Shown here: positions 54,640 through 64,000 of the stretch, in pieces
How the letters are laid out: the number at the start of each line of letters is the position of its first letter
Position numbering within the stretch: the stretch's first letter is position 1
From: Phocoena phocoena
Taxonomy: Eukaryota > Chordata > Mammalia > Artiodactyla > Phocoenidae
Assembly (NCBI RefSeq): GCF_963924675.1
Contig: NC_089221.1
Coordinates: forward strand, 137,062,263-137,126,262
Direction of reading: 5' to 3'
Length of the DNA: 64,000 nt
Position numbers and translations under genes: made by a program
The notes under the pieces: model-generated
Databases searched by the model: none
Told to the model about the DNA's origin: nothing
The model's input: only the letters and a program-made list of their open reading frames with translations

Positions 54640-54715
54640 AATGAGACAGTGCATGTAAAGCACATAACACCAGCCTAGCACACAGTAAGCTCTCAACAAA
54701 TGTTAGTTAGTGTTC
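54640..54715 (+). repeat. MIR tail fragment
   Basis: ATGAGACAGTGCATGTAAAGCACATAACACCAGCCTAGCACACAGTAAGCTCTCAACAAATGTTAG matches the MIR 3' part. Confidence 0.65.
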
Positions 54716-54917
54716 TTTATATTTTTGTTATTTTTCTAGCCACTGTTTGTTCAGGGGTATTTATAAGGAAAAAAAAAAAAGAAAGAAATCAGTTATATCA
54801 ACTGGCAAGTAAAGGGTTGAAAGTACCATTGAGAGATCAACTAGGAAAATCTGTACCTCAGTATACTCCAGATACTGAGAAATATGTTGTATGTTAAGAC
54901 TATACAAAACATCAACA

Positions 54918-55105
54918 ATAACTAATCATTACTGAGAGCTTTCTAGGTGCTAGGCAAAGTTTCACTTAATCCTCATAATAACTTGATGGGGTAAATACTA
55001 AATCCCCATTTTACAGATAAACAGACAGAAGCTTAAATAAATGAAGTAAAGTCACAAAGTCACAAAGCTAGGAAGTAGCAGCAACTAGAATTTGATCTGA
55101 TGCTT
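54918..55105 (-). repeat. MIR SINE
   Basis: Reverse-complement MIR: TTACTGAGAGCTTTCTAGGTGCTAGGC, CCCCATTTTACAGATAAACAGACAGAAGC and CACAAAGCTAGGAAGTAGCAGC. Confidence 0.65.
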
Positions 55106-55169
55106 AATAAGCTATTTCCTTAAGTCTAACTGATATCTCTCATGCTATATTTGGAGGCTATATCTGCTC

Positions 55170-55173
<4 letters not shown>

Positions 55174-55227
<54 letters not shown>

Positions 55228-55248
55228 TCCCTCTCTCTCCCCCTCCCA
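55174..55248 (+). repeat. (CT)n microsatellite
   Basis: A long uninterrupted CT run followed by CCCTCT variants. Confidence 0.95.
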
Positions 55249-55604
55249 CCCCGAGATAGACAACAATTGATTGCCATCATGGGGTCAATAACCTTTGCAG
55301 TCCTTAAAGCAATTATTAGATCAGGTCTCTTCCCCTTCTTCTTGGAAGAATTAAGGCTCAAGCCTGATACAAGCCCTTGATCTCATTTGAGGTTCCCAGG
55401 GAGGGGTTAGGAGGAGAGATGCAATCCTCAGATCCAACCCAGAGAAGGGCCCGTGTTTGCATTGTGCGATTAGTACACAGACCACATCAACTTCTGCCTT
55501 TCTGACCCATGTCTCTGGCCTGCTGAGGTGCCCAGAAATTTCTGTCATTTTATCAGTGAGGTCAGCCTGCAGCCAAACTTGGGTTATCTGAGAGGTGAAA
55601 AGTA
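55249..55604. other. Unassigned DNA
   Basis: No gene or repeat recognised. Confidence 0.35.
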
Positions 55605-55805
55605 TCAACTTAGAATCAAACCACCTCTGTTCTAATCCCATCTCTGAACAATCTTGAGCAAGTTAATTAATCACTCTTATCCTGTTTCCTCACCTGTAGA
55701 TAGGAGCCAATAGTGTCTTCCACAAAAGTGCTGTTTGGAGGGTTAAATGAGATGATGCCTGTGAATTAGCTTGACACATGCTTGGTGCATAACTGCACTC
55801 ATAGT
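55605..55805 (+). repeat. MIR SINE
   Basis: Plus MIR: TTCTAATCCCATCTCTGAACAATCTTGAGCAAGTTAATTAATCACTC, CCTGTTTCCTCACCTGTAGATAGG and GGTTAAATGAGATGATGCCTGTG. Confidence 0.65.
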
Positions 55806-56617
55806 TAATTAACATAGGTGATTCAGAAGAGGGCAATGCTTACATCTAAATGGATAACACTCCAAAGGATTGGGGAGATATTTGGAAGCCCTTCCAAGAA
55901 CTTGTAATTCACACCATGCATCTAACTGCGATTATCCCAGGTGCTCCTATCTAGAAGTTTCCACAAACTCTTCCACATACCTTAACCCCCAGCACTTACC
56001 AGGGCAGTCCCACAAGAGGCAGAAAACCAAGGCTCCTCCTTCTCCCTTCATCTTTTCACGACTACCAAGGCAACCTTCTAAATTCGTCCGTCTGGCGTCC
56101 AGTAAACAGTAGAGACACGCTGGGCATTTCCTGTCCCAGCATCCCTCAGGACACAATAGAGATGGGCAAAGAAAACTGTCTCTTTCTCACATTCCTCCTT
56201 CCTTTGCCATGCCCCGGGGCCTGAAGTGATGTCACACACATTTCCCAAGTATGCCCACCTGCATCCCAGGGTCCTACCCTGTCACCCCCACCAGAGAAGG
56301 CAGAAATCACTCCATGACATCATTCCTTGCCTTGGTCCCCAGGGGCCCAGTCTGTCCTCTCCAAAGCTGGCTCTAACACTTTGTCCAGATACAATTTTTA
56401 GATGCCCCCAAGGAAAAAGTTTCCCACCACTTCCTTTAGACCTTTCTGAACTTGGTGGCCACCACAAGTAATTGGTTCAAAGAACCCAAAAGAGGAAGAG
56501 GAAGATCGGAGAAACATGAGACCTATGTCATGTATTTATGTGTTTCCTTATTTAACTCACATCACTGATCACTGTCAGGCACGATTCTCTCTACGTCCTC
56601 AGACACACATTCCCGTT
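55806..56617. other. Unassigned DNA
   Basis: About 0.8 kb of unassigned DNA. No coding evidence beyond short frames. Confidence 0.35.
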
Positions 56618-56700
56618 ATTCATCTTAGACTGTGAACTCTGGGAGGACAAGAAAGGCCAGCGTCCATTTACTTTATTGAGTGCAAGTTCTGCTCCATGAT
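56618..56700 (+). repeat. L2 LINE fragment
   Basis: L2-like: TCATCTTAGACTGTGAACTCTGGGAGGACAAGAAAGGCCAGCGTCC. The DNA from 56701 to 57049 is unassigned. Confidence 0.45.
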
Positions 56701-57049
56701 GAATGGTAAAACACTGGATTAGTTCTGTTGCCCAAGAGTGGAAGAGGTTACACCAAGATAGAGTTAGCAGGAGAGAGGCTCAGCAAACAAAAATAAGAAT
56801 AACAGGGTGGAGATCAATTGATCAAGGGGCCCTGCCAAGAACTTGGCACTGAAGAAGCCCTTATAAGGAATTCAGAAAAAGTGTGGAGTAAAGCAAAATT
56901 TCCACAGCTTTCAGTAGATTCTTAATAAGGTCTAGGACCCAAAAAGTTAAAGAACCACTGGGAAGGGATATCACTTTTTCTTATGAAATTTGGAGGAGAG
57001 GGGAATAAGATTAATACATATAAAATTACAGAGAACATCAGTATAATAA

Positions 57050-57285
57050 TAGTGCTACTTTTGGCTGAGTGTTGTTTATGAGCCAGGTCCCAGCCTAAGC
57101 ATTATAGACTACAGTTCCTTTAATTCTTGCAACCACCTATGTTGTTGTAGATTATCTCAAGAAATAGAAAGGATTATCTCCAGGTCTCAGATGAAAAAAT
57201 GGAGGCTGAAAGAGTTACGTAGCTTGCCCAAGGTCACACATCTGGTCAGCCAAAGCTCGGATTCAAACTCAGACTCCATGCCAGG
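57050..57285 (-). repeat. MIR SINE
   Basis: Reverse-complement MIR: TTATGAGCCAGGTCCCAGCCTAAGC, CAGATGAAAAAATGGAGGCTGAAAGAG, GCTTGCCCAAGGTCACACATCTGG and CGGATTCAAACTCAGACTCC. Confidence 0.7.
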
Positions 57286-57287
57286 CT

Positions 57288-57331
57288 GCAGAAATTGATA
57301 ACAGCAGTGGCAGAAATTGATAACAGCAGTG
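57288..57331 (+). repeat. 22-bp tandem duplication
   Basis: Two identical copies of GCAGAAATTGATAACAGCAGTG (57288-57309 and 57310-57331), followed by an A run. Confidence 0.95.
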
Positions 57332-57499
57332 GCAAAAAAAAAAAGAGCCATGGGGGTGGAGTCAAATCTCCAGGCTATGGACTCTGGTTCTGCCTTAGGT
57401 AATTCCCTTCCCCTTTCTGGGCCTTCGTGTGCCTACATGTAAAATAAGAGTGTTAGACTAGATAAACATTTGATGCAACAATGTTTATAGAACATGCAA

Positions 57500-57711
57500 C
57501 AAACATATTCTGTAAAGGTTCAGAGAACAAATATTTTAGGCTTTACAAGACTGTCTCTGTTGCAGCTCCACAACTCTGCCGGGGTACCGTGAAAATACCC
57601 GCAGACAATACCCAAGCGAATGGGCATGGCTGTGTTCCAATAAAACTTTATTTACAAAAACAGGCACAAGGCTGGATTTGTTCCATGGGATTATAGCTTG
57701 CTGACCCTGGA
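57500..57711 (+). mobile_element. hAT-Charlie-like MITE
   Basis: The body AATATTTTAGGCTTTACAAGACTGTCTCTG and GGCATGGCTGTGTTCCAATAAAACTTTATTTACAAAAACAGGC, ending TAGCTTGCTGACCCTGG, matches a widespread mammalian hAT MITE whose ends read CAGGGGTCRGCAAACT. The left terminus is degraded. Confidence 0.7.
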
Positions 57712-58764
57712 CCAGATGATCTGTAGGGTCCTTCATGGTCTGACATTTCAGAAGTCCGGGTCCTGATTGTAGCAGTGGAGCCCAGAGGGGCCAGTGCCTT
57801 GAAAAGTCAGCTGTACGGAGCCTATTGCCATAACTTTTGTTTTGTTATGTTTTGCTTTAACCTTTGACAGTTTCAACAAGTGTATTTAGAAAGTAAATCC
57901 TGACAGTGGCAATACAAAGGCAGCTTGAAAGAGCTTTAGCCCCAGCAAAATCTCCATTGGTAACACGGACAACTACCTCTGTCTTGTGAAGAGCCTGGTA
58001 CAAACACAGCTGCGTGCCCACCTTCAAACCATATTGCAACCCAAAGGCCATTTCTTGAGAAATTTGGGGCCCACGACAGATTCCTGGACAAAGTGATGGG
58101 CAAAGCCCATGGATAGTAAAGGGACAGCCAGAGTCTTTCAAGAAAACAGCACACGCTCCCCTTTGTCCTCAACTCTGCAGCACTGCACGTTGGTGTTGGT
58201 GACCTGTTTACCTTGTCCCACAGGAGAAGCTGCTAGGGCATAAGGAAGCAGGGATCCATTCTTGGTTCCAGACTCAGTAGGCTTTTCACACTCCATGCTT
58301 TGGTGCCCTCACACCCCAGCCCCCAATTCAGGGCTCCCAGGTTCTCCCCGAATATGTGATGTGATGTCAGCCCCTGGATGACTTGTCAACTAATCTTCAC
58401 AAGTTTACTGCACATGGTTGCTCCAAGCTCTCTCTCACTTACCGAGACATGCAGTGCATCTAGAATTTCTGGGCTGAGGGAATCCTTGCTCACCAAAGAT
58501 TGACAAATTGTAATTACCAGAGAGAAAAGCAAGTTTGCCCAGAGGGAGCTGAAATCCCTCCCTCCTGGGAGCTTCTGACCTGCTGCCTTTAGAAGAAATG
58601 CCTCTAGTGCAGCCAGTGTCCTCTGCTCAGAAGAAAGGGTACTTCTCCTCTTTCCCATCTGGGCTGCAGCAGGGGCAAAAATCCTCCTTCAGGTCCCCAG
58701 AGACCCTAGTATACCTCATGAAGCAGAGGCCTCATACCTCCAATTCTTTTTCCATTTTTAGTCT
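57712..58764. other. Unassigned DNA
   Basis: About 1 kb with no recognisable repeat. Frames of 78-94 codons at 57857-58172 (minus) and 58386-58658 (minus) have no supporting features. Confidence 0.35.
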
Positions 58765-58978
58765 CATTTACTGGGTACTTTGTATTCCAGCTGTGCCACC
58801 TGCCAGCCCTGTGGCCTTGGGCAACCACTCTGAGACTCAGTTTGCTCATCTATACAATGTCAGTAGTAATAGCATCCACCTTATAATATTATTAACAGTA
58901 TTAAGTCAGAAAATGTACATAAGGCATTTGGAGCACAATGCTTACATTGTGGTAAGCACTTAATAACTCACATTATTA
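58765..58978 (+). repeat. MIR SINE
   Basis: Plus MIR: TTCCAGCTGTGCCACCTGCCAGCCCTGTGGCCTTGGGCAACC, GAGACTCAGTTTGCTCATCTATACAATG, with tail GTACATAAGGCATTTGGAGCACAATGC. Confidence 0.7.
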
Positions 58979-58980
58979 AG

Positions 58981-59275
58981 TGCTGATATTTTCACTATTA
59001 CTCTGTGCTAGGCACTTTACACACATTATCACATGTAATCCTCACCTCAGCACTCTGAGGTAGGCACTGTTATGATCTTCATTTCACAGATGAGGAAACC
59101 ACAGCCCAGAGTGGTTAAATGACTTGCCCAAGGACACACAGGTAATAAATTAGTGGACGTGGGACATAAACCCAGGTCTGCTTGATGCCAGTGTTCAGAC
59201 TCTTAGTCACTTTACTATCCTGCCCAAGGTCACATTAGCAGCTATTAAATAAGGGAAGCAGGAGTAGACTCCAAG
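58981..59275 (-). repeat. MIR SINE pair (minus)
   Basis: Reverse-complement MIR: CTCTGTGCTAGGCACTTTACACACATTATC, CATTTCACAGATGAGGAAACC and TGACTTGCCCAAGGACACACAGG. A second partial MIR head (CCCAAGGTCACATTAGCAGC) follows from about 59223. Together with 58765-58978 it makes an inverted MIR pair. Confidence 0.7.
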
Positions 59276-59534
59276 TTGGCTCTCAAATCTTCAGCAGACT
59301 GAGTGCTGGCCTGGGAGGCAAGAAAGCCTGACCCAGGGAGCTCGTCTGCAGAACCTTCTCACCCAGACAGCTCTGCCGTGCCATCCCTTCCCTGACCTCT
59401 GCCTCGCTCGGGAACCCGATCACATTCTGTCTTCTACTGTAATTTCCTTCTACTGTAATTTCAGGGCTAACACTGAAACTTCTGCTGCCCTTTTTTTTTT
59501 TTTTTTTTTTCTTAATCTCAGTCTGGTGCAGAGA

Positions 59535-59750
59535 GAAGGATGCAAGCTTTGGAGCCAGACAATAATGCTTTGAATACCAATGCTGCTTACTCATTGAATG
59601 GGCTTGGCCATGTCACAGAGCCTCTCTGAACCTCAGTTTCCTCATATGTAAAATGGGGATAATTCCTACCTTGCATTGTTGTAAAGATTTAAGTAAGTGC
59701 CCATAGAGTACCTAAAACAGTGCCTGCCACATAGTAGGTACCCTCTGAAG
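59535..59750 (+). repeat. MIR SINE
   Basis: Plus MIR: GCTTTGGAGCCAGACAATAATGC, CTCTCTGAACCTCAGTTTCCTCATATGTAAAATGGGGATAATTCC and ACAGTGCCTGCCACATAGTAGG. Confidence 0.8.
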
Positions 59751-59754
59751 GGCA

Positions 59755-59900
59755 CTTTACCAACATCATCATCTCCCATGGCACCTAGCTCAGTGCTAGG
59801 TTATTGTTTGCTTGATTTAATTCACCTTTGATTTGCCCGCAGCACCTAGCATGGTCCCTTACACAGAGTAGATGCTCCTGTATACGGCTGGTTGAATTGA
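59755..59900 (+). repeat. L2 LINE 3' fragment
   Basis: L2-like: GCAGCACCTAGCATGGTCCCTTACACAGAGTAGATGCTCC and TGGTTGAATTGA. Confidence 0.55.
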
Positions 59901-61249
59901 AAACTGGAGAGAGCGAGAGAGGGAATACCATGCAAAGCTGCATGATCACAGATGACAGATCTCCCACAGGTCCTCTAAACAGATCTCTGAATCTCCCACA
60001 GCCTTGGTCTCCCCACAGGTCAAACTCAGTGGCAGCTTCTCCTAGAGGGCTCACAGAAATGGGAGTTTGCAACATCAGAGGTTTCTAATGTAATCAGATG
60101 GATAATGAAAAGGTTCTTCTTCCCTGAGCCTCGAGTGAGTCAGAGCTCTGTGCTTGGCTTTGCCCCAGGGAGTACCAAGAAAATGAAATATCGTCTGTAT
60201 CCTCATGACACCTAAACAAATGGTCATTTCTCTGGGTCAGATATCAGCCAGAGGGGTTAAAAGGCATCTCCAGTGAAGGGAGGAAAGGAGCAGCAGGGAA
60301 AGGACCATGAGCAAGGTGCTTAGTGGGGTCCTGGTACATGGCTCCTGTTAAGGCTAATACCTGTTTGCCTTATGATGGGATGTTTGTTTTGCTTTCGTGA
60401 AAGATGCTGCTAAATGACAACGTGTCTGAAATCCACAAGCGTTTTGAACCCCTCATTCTGGCTCAATAATCCCTTCCACATCCTGACACCTGAATCAAGA
60501 CATAAGTTCTCATTTAGGTAACAAACTGTCCTCTTTTGTAACAACTATAAACCACATCTGTATCTCAGACTTGCTCTTTTTCTTCCTGGCCTTTTGCCAC
60601 TATAGGAAAATGTCAGATAGGCTAAGTTTTCACATTGCAGCTGGTTACTGTGATTATGTAGACACAGCCTCTACAAATTCAATGGTGTGTTGCTGGCTGT
60701 TCAAGAGGTGGTGAAATTAATGCCCAGGGAAGTGGGAAATGGGCCACCACCATCAAAATGTGGACTCGAAACTTGCTCTTCATTCTGCCCCACTCTTTCC
60801 CTCCTACATCCCTGTCTTTGTGATAATCACCAGCTATCTGCCAACCTGCTGGCATTCTCTTCCTCCTTCCACTTCCCCTTGGGTGTAAAGCAGTTCAAGA
60901 GAAGCACCATCATCCTAGACTTAAAGATATAGGAGGATGGTGGGAGCTGAGTATATGAGACCCCACTCCCACCACCGCTGTGGACAGTGCATTGGAGAAG
61001 GGGCAGCATGGTTGCCTTCAGAGGCCTCTTTATCTAGCAAAGGAAGCTGACCACCTGGAACTAGAAGACCTCAAAAGATCATCTGGCCCAGGCCCTGTCT
61101 CCAGATAGATCAGTACATGAGCCCCCCAGGACCAAGGACAATCTCTCCTCTTCATAAGGACCCCTGGCAGAGGCCTGCCCAAGTCGTCCCTGTCTCACAG
61201 TCTGCTGTATAAGTCATGAGTAGCTGCCGTGTGTGGCTTCTGTCTGGGG
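59901..61249. other. Unassigned DNA
   Basis: About 1.35 kb without a recognisable repeat or coding signature. Confidence 0.35.
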
Positions 61250-61385
61250 CAGAGGAAGGTGCACCGCTCTGTGGGGCAGGGAAATGGAGTTTGAGAACCC
61301 GCTCTGCACCTGACTAGCTGTGGGAGTTTACCAATTTTCTCTGCCTCCTCGACCACCTCCAAAATGGGAAGATGGGCAAGCAAGA
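61250..61385 (+). repeat. MIR SINE fragment
   Basis: Plus MIR-like: GAGTTTGAGAACCCGCTCTGCACCTGACTAGCTGTGGGAGTTTACC, CTCCAAAATGGGAAG. Confidence 0.5.
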
Positions 61386-61803
61386 GTTCTGCTAGCTCTT
61401 GAAGAGCTAAATCACTATAAACAATCTCTTATTTTAAAATCTTCATATACAACTTAAGCCAGTTTAATTGAAATAGAAGAAGTCTGTTTTCAGGGCTATC
61501 TCTATCACAGATTCCTTAATCTCAGGGAACTCCTTGAAATTGTGTATTTTGTGCATTTGAGGGTCTGTAAATTTTGATGGGAGAGATTAAATCCCTAGAT
61601 AGGTGTATGATATCCTACCACCTCCAAATATACATATATATATATGAGGTTAGGGACACACCTTTAGGATGGAGAGCTTAAATGTAAATCACCCTGAATG
61701 GCTTCCTGGTTCCCCACCTCTGAATACCAGGCTACAGTGATTATCAAGGGCAGGAAGTAGGAAGCCCTAGATGCAGGATTCTGGACGAGAGTAAAGAAGG
61801 CAT
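61386..61803. other. Unassigned DNA
   Basis: No gene or repeat recognised. A short TA run is at 61629-61644. Confidence 0.35.
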
Positions 61804-61818
61804 CAGGCTTTACTTTTT

Positions 61819-61938
61819 TTTTTTTTTTTTTTTTTTGCTGTGTAGCATGTGGGATCTTAGTTCCTGGACTAGGAATTGAACCCATGCCCCTGCATTGGGA
61901 GCATGGAGTCTTAACCACTGGATTGCCAGGGAAGTCCC
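61819..61938 (-). mobile_element. tRNA-derived SINE (short), with perfect TSD
   Basis: Minus-strand SINE: long T run, TAGCATGTGGGATCTTAGTTCC, CTAGGAATTGAACCCATGCCCC and the head CACTGGATTGCCAGGGAAGTCCC. A perfect 15-bp TSD (CAGGCTTTACTTTTT) is at 61804-61818 and 61939-61953. It is similar in subtype to the copy at 39185-39335. Confidence 0.93.
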
Positions 61939-61959
61939 CAGGCTTTACTTTTTGGTCTC

Positions 61960-62155
61960 CAGCTCTCACTACCCATTGCTCTGCCACATGTCTACAAGCC
62001 ATACAACCTCAGGAATATTCTAACTCTCTCTGAACCATGGTTTTCTCAACTGTCAATGGAGAATGGTATGCTTCTGTTAAAAGTTGTTGTGAAGAATAAA
62101 AGAAAATGAGTAAATGCTTGGCTATCAGTGGAAACTCAATAAATGTGAGTTCCCT
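61960..62155 (+). repeat. MIR SINE
   Basis: Plus MIR: CTCTCACTACCCATTGCTCTGCCAC, TCTCTCTGAACCATGGTTTTCTCAACTGTC, with tail AAATGCTTGGCTATCAGTGGAAACTCAATAAATG. Confidence 0.6.
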
Positions 62156-62232
62156 CCCAGCACTAGTAGCTCAGGTCCCAAAACTGACTACTTGGAAGAC
62201 AGCTCCATCTATAACAATCAATCCACCCCTAC

Positions 62233-62985
62233 CTCATATGTAAATTGGCACAGTCACTATGGAAAACAGTAAGGAGGTTCCTCAAAAAATTAAAAGTAGA
62301 ACTACCATATGATCTAGCAATCCCACCTCTGGGTATATATCCAAAGCAAATGAAAAAAGGATTTCCTTTGCACTCCCATGTTCTCTGCAGCATTATTCAC
62401 AAGAGCTAAGACATGGAAACAAATGTCCATCAGCTGATGGATGGATAAAGAAGATGTGGCATACACACACACATACATACACACAATGGAGTATTATTCA
62501 GCCAAGACAAAGAAAGAAACCCCACCATTTGCAGCAACGTAGATAAGACTTGAGGGCATTATGCTAAGTGAAATAAGTCAGACAGAGAAAGACAAATACT
62601 ACATGATATCACTTATATGTGAATCTAAAAGAAAAAAAAATCCTCAGAAACAGAGTTAGTTAAGTGGTGGTTATCAGGGGTTGGGTGGGGAGGGGCTGGA
62701 GTGGGGAAATGTTGGTCAAATGGTGAAAACTTCCAGTTATAAGATGAATAAGTTCTGGGGATCTAATGTGCAGCATGGTGATCATAGTTAATAATACTAT
62801 ATCACATACTTGAAAGTTGCTAAGAGAGTAGATCTTAAATGTTCTCACCACAAAAAAAGAAATGGTAATTACGTGACATGTTGGCAGTATTAGCTAACAC
62901 TATGATGGTAATCATTTTGCAATATATAAGTGTCTCAAATCAACTTACATAATGTTATATGTCAATTATATCTCAATAAAGCTGG
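62233..62985 (+). mobile_element. Old L1 3' end
   Basis: Plus-strand L1M-type fragment. The ORF2 C-terminus (TGGATAAAGAAGATGTGGC near 62441) is followed by a 3' UTR ending TCAATTATATCTCAATAAAGC. Its reading frame is destroyed. A CA-rich run lies near 62462-62490. Confidence 0.82.
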
Positions 62986-63026
62986 GGGTGAGAATTCATC
63001 CCCTTCCTTGCTTCTGGGGGAAAAGT

Positions 63027-63237
63027 GTGACATAACAGCTAAGTGCTCAACTTTGAATAGACACGCAGTTGGGTTCAACTCCCAAATTCACTCCTTCATG
63101 GCCATGTGGATTTACACATAGTTAAATTTCACTGCACCTTGGTGTCCCATCCACTAAATGAAAATGATTATGAGAATAGTCCTTCTTTCCTAGTGTCGTG
63201 AGAAGATGCGACAAGTGGATAAATGTTAACTAACATA
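63027..63237 (+). repeat. MIR SINE
   Basis: Plus MIR: ACAGCTAAGTGCTCAACTTTGAATAGAC, GGGTTCAACTCCCAAATTCACTCC, GCACCTTGGTGTCCCATCCACTAAATG, with tail GTGGATAAATGTTAACTAAC. Confidence 0.6.
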
Positions 63238-63399
63238 AGGCTCTCCCTCGGCATCCTTGGCCATACCCTCTTTCCTAAGTACCATTCACCCACCTTGGGA
63301 AGTGTGTCCCTATAGCTGAATGTCCAACATGGAAATCAGGCAGAAAGGGGAAAAGAATTCAACAAATAATCTGGATTCCCCAAGTCCCCTCTCCATTTG

Positions 63400-63770
63400 C
63401 CTGGAGGTCTCTTACCCCATTCCTACCCCCAGATAGCCCACAGTTTGTTCATTTCTTTCAGGTCTTGGCTCAAACATCACTTCAGGAAAATCCTGAGCAC
63501 CCATATAAATTCCAAATGCGCCCCACAGCATTCCATTTCCCCAATCTTGCTTTATTTTCTCTGCTACGCCTGTCAGCATAGGGCGCACCTCAGAATTTGC
63601 CTACTTATTTGTTTGTCTCCTCCCACTAGAATGGAAGCTCCCCAAGGACAGGAGTCTTTGTCTACTTGGTTCATTTACTCTACCCACAGCGCCTAGAACA
63701 GAACCCAGGGCAGACAGGGGGTTCCCAGTTAACAATCTATTAAATGAATGAGTGATTGAATGAATGAATG
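63400..63770 (+). repeat. L2 LINE 3' end
   Basis: Long, well-ordered L2 3' end: CTTTCAGGTCTTGGCTCAAACATCACTTCAGG, GAATGGAAGCTCCCCAAGGACAGGAGTC, CCCACAGCGCCTAGAACAG, ending TTGAATGAATGAATG. The overlapping 99-codon frame is a reading of this LINE; old L2 ORF2 could only be partial. 63771-64000 is unassigned. Confidence 0.75.
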
Positions 63771-64000
63771 ACAAGAAGCTTCCGAGTTTTCTTATGAGAC
63801 CAGAGAGGTTTCACAGGGAGGGAAGGATGGGGGTTGGTCTCAGATCTGACTCAAGTCCCTCTCATTTGACTAACTTAGGAGTTCTTCCTCTTTTAGGTGC
63901 CACGCAAGTTGCAGAGCCCCCTATATATCTGAGTGCTGACTCCAGACGCCCCTCACTAAAGGCAAGCACCCCCAGCCCACTTTTGAAACTGCGGAGTGAA

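Noticed and set aside
58598..58963. 121-codon frame
   Set aside because: Its second half reads through a MIR and it has no domain signature.
63397..63696. 99-codon frame
   Set aside because: It coincides with an L2 LINE 3' end; the L2 match explains it.

Overview
This window is nuclear DNA from a placental mammal, most likely a cetacean (whale or dolphin). The case rests on the repeats. There are eight tRNA-derived SINEs of the CHR type, with head sequences such as CTTCCCTGGTGGCGCAG and an internal GGTTCG B box. Several large LINE-1 elements have ruminant/cetacean-style 3' ends (CAATAAAGATGTT plus poly A). Ancient pan-mammalian repeats (MIR, L2, MER5A, MER2/Tigger) fill much of the rest. I found no convincing host protein-coding gene, structural RNA gene or CRISPR array. 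All long open frames are L1 ORF1/ORF2 relics or their antisense shadows, so the stretch reads as intergenic or deep intronic.

Layout. 1-13.4 kb is old, mostly unassigned DNA with MIR, L2, LTR-like and hAT-like fragments and one CHR SINE with a perfect 15-bp target-site duplication (TSD). 13.4-34.3 kb is an almost continuous L1 block. It holds L1-A (5'-inverted by twin priming, 11-bp TSD), L1-B (plus strand, with 5' end), L1-C (minus strand, with a different 5' UTR), L1-D (older) and a younger L1 3' fragment ending in a GGAA-rich tract. L1-B and L1-C lie tail to tail, and both lack their 3' ends. 34.3-45 kb is old DNA with two plus-strand CHR SINEs, an ancient minus-strand L1 (L1-G) and several ultra-short L1 tails bounded by good TSDs. 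45.07-52.47 kb is a nested structure: an older L1 (L1-E), itself twin-primed and inverted, whose inverted arm was later hit by a full-length L1 (L1-F, 6.2 kb, 16-bp TSD). 52.5-64 kb returns to old DNA with many MIR/L2 copies, a MER5A split by a 335-bp L1 tail, a hAT-Charlie-like element, another SINE and an old L1 3' end.

How the parts relate. The history is one of retrotransposition: L1 machinery mobilised both L1 and SINE sequences, and each layer can be ordered by nesting and TSDs. No element looks able to move now. L1-A, L1-B, L1-C and L1-F all carry stops or frameshifts, although the FADD reverse-transcriptase motif still reads in A, B, D and F. The most unusual architecture is the L1-B/L1-C inverted repeat of several kilobases and the two independent twin-priming inversions. 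Repeat family names were assigned by eye from remembered consensus features, so subfamily names are approximate.
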